DNA of 64,000 bases from Venturia oleaginea. Lineage: Eukaryota > Ascomycota > Dothideomycetes > Venturiales > Venturiaceae. This document shows positions 63,571-64,000 of this stretch, in pieces. A program made the translations under genes and the position numbers. Location of the stretch: positions 1 through 64,000 of the forward strand of contig JABMLP010000016.1 in NCBI GenBank assembly GCA_013176395.1. The letters are read 5' to 3'. The notes under the pieces are model-generated. The model was not told where the DNA came from. It ran no database searches and saw nothing but the letters and a program-made list of their open reading frames with translations. Numbering within the stretch: position 1 is the stretch's first letter; each line of letters opens with the position of its first letter.

Positions 63571-64000
63571 GTTTGAGTTGTGTTGAAGGTATTGCCGTTC
63601 TAGCAGTGACTCGTCGACTCGGAGCGTTGCAGTGTCATCTGGGGTGATGGACTAGCCGGGAGATAGTGACTAGATGGTTGCTGTTGTCTTTGGTGGACGC
63701 ATCGTTCGTGTAGCTTGCTCATGTATTCGTCTGCTTGCTCTGCGGTGGCCGCGACGGCGACTCTAGAGATATCTCATCGACGCTGAGGGACGCGCGATGG
63801 CCTCTAGAGGCCGGAGCGGCCACTGGCAGAGGTGTTTTGATGATCTTTAGATGATACTTCTGTAAATTCCAAAAATTGAGTTCTCGCTGTGTGTGCTGTT
63901 TTTCGGTAGCATCTACATGCATATATATGCATGTCAATGCATTCCTTGGCATCTATCACGTGCACTATGCCTGAGGTATCAAGGACTGGCATGCCACTGT
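63571..64000. other. Unassigned end of the window
   Basis: No gene recognised. Two perfect palindromes are present: GGCCTCTAGAGGCC (63799-63812) and ACATGCATATATATGCATGT (63915-63934). Confidence 0.45.

Noticed and set aside
63799..63934. Palindromes GGCCTCTAGAGGCC and ACATGCATATATATGCATGT
   Set aside because: They are perfect but short and isolated, with nothing to tie them to an element or regulator.

Overview
This window reads as nuclear DNA of a filamentous ascomycete (Pezizomycotina). Protein-coding genes are interrupted by short GT-AG introns of about 47-60 bp with CTAAC/CTGAC-like branch sites. The gene content is typically fungal: a secreted sedolisin protease, an MFS sugar-type transporter, a DUF1479 protein, a CYP65-like P450 fragment and a HET-domain NOD-like receptor. 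The transposons (Tf1-type chromoviruses, Copia, LINE with RNase H) also fit. I cannot place it below that level with confidence; Leotiomycetes or Dothideomycetes are the likeliest classes.

The window has two halves. From 1 to about 26 kb it is mostly gene space: an M1 aminopeptidase (1453-4442), an SDR (5273-6289, minus) with a 23-bp minisatellite just upstream of its start, a small GPI-anchored-type surface protein (7537-8172), a four-exon SDR (9458-10992), a decayed fungal protein of unknown function (12660-14938, minus), a sedolisin tripeptidyl-peptidase (16845-18773), a divergent pair consisting of an MFS transporter (18932-20597, minus) and a DUF1479 oxygenase-like gene (21270-22806), and the mitochondrial NAD(P) transhydrogenase gene (23130-26053, minus), which has lost its 5' end.

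From 26 kb to the end the window is a transposon-rich mosaic. In order it holds: a nearly complete Copia element (26054-31746) whose leader carries nine 73-bp repeats; the 3' end of a LINE; an intact HET-NB-ARC-TPR receptor gene with 21 almost identical 42-residue repeats (33183-37823, minus); a LINE with ORF1 and ORF2 cut at 42596; a chromodomain Ty3 element with several stop codons (42597-48733, minus); the LTR and gag of a second Ty3 element; an OrsD-type gene relic; a Copia relic; low-complexity or decayed DNA containing one small viroplasmin-domain gene; a P450 gene cut by a LINE; and a fresh chromodomain Ty3 element (57654-63231) with 5-bp target duplication CTATC, inserted in a 353-bp tandem repeat.

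Cross-cutting observations: (i) short foldback sequences with the core ATAAATTTCTGGC sit inside the two unusually long introns of the transhydrogenase gene, in a probable intron of the decayed gene and upstream of it, which suggests an introner-like element; (ii) premature stops in the decayed genes and transposons are repeatedly one C-to-T change away from CAA, CAG or CGA, as expected after RIP-like mutation; (iii) both Ty3 elements show LTR/primer-binding-site complementarity typical of Tf1 self-priming, while the Copia element has a site matching the anticodon arm of initiator tRNA; (iv) two LTR elements have different unrelated sequence on their two sides, pointing to ectopic recombination in this region.
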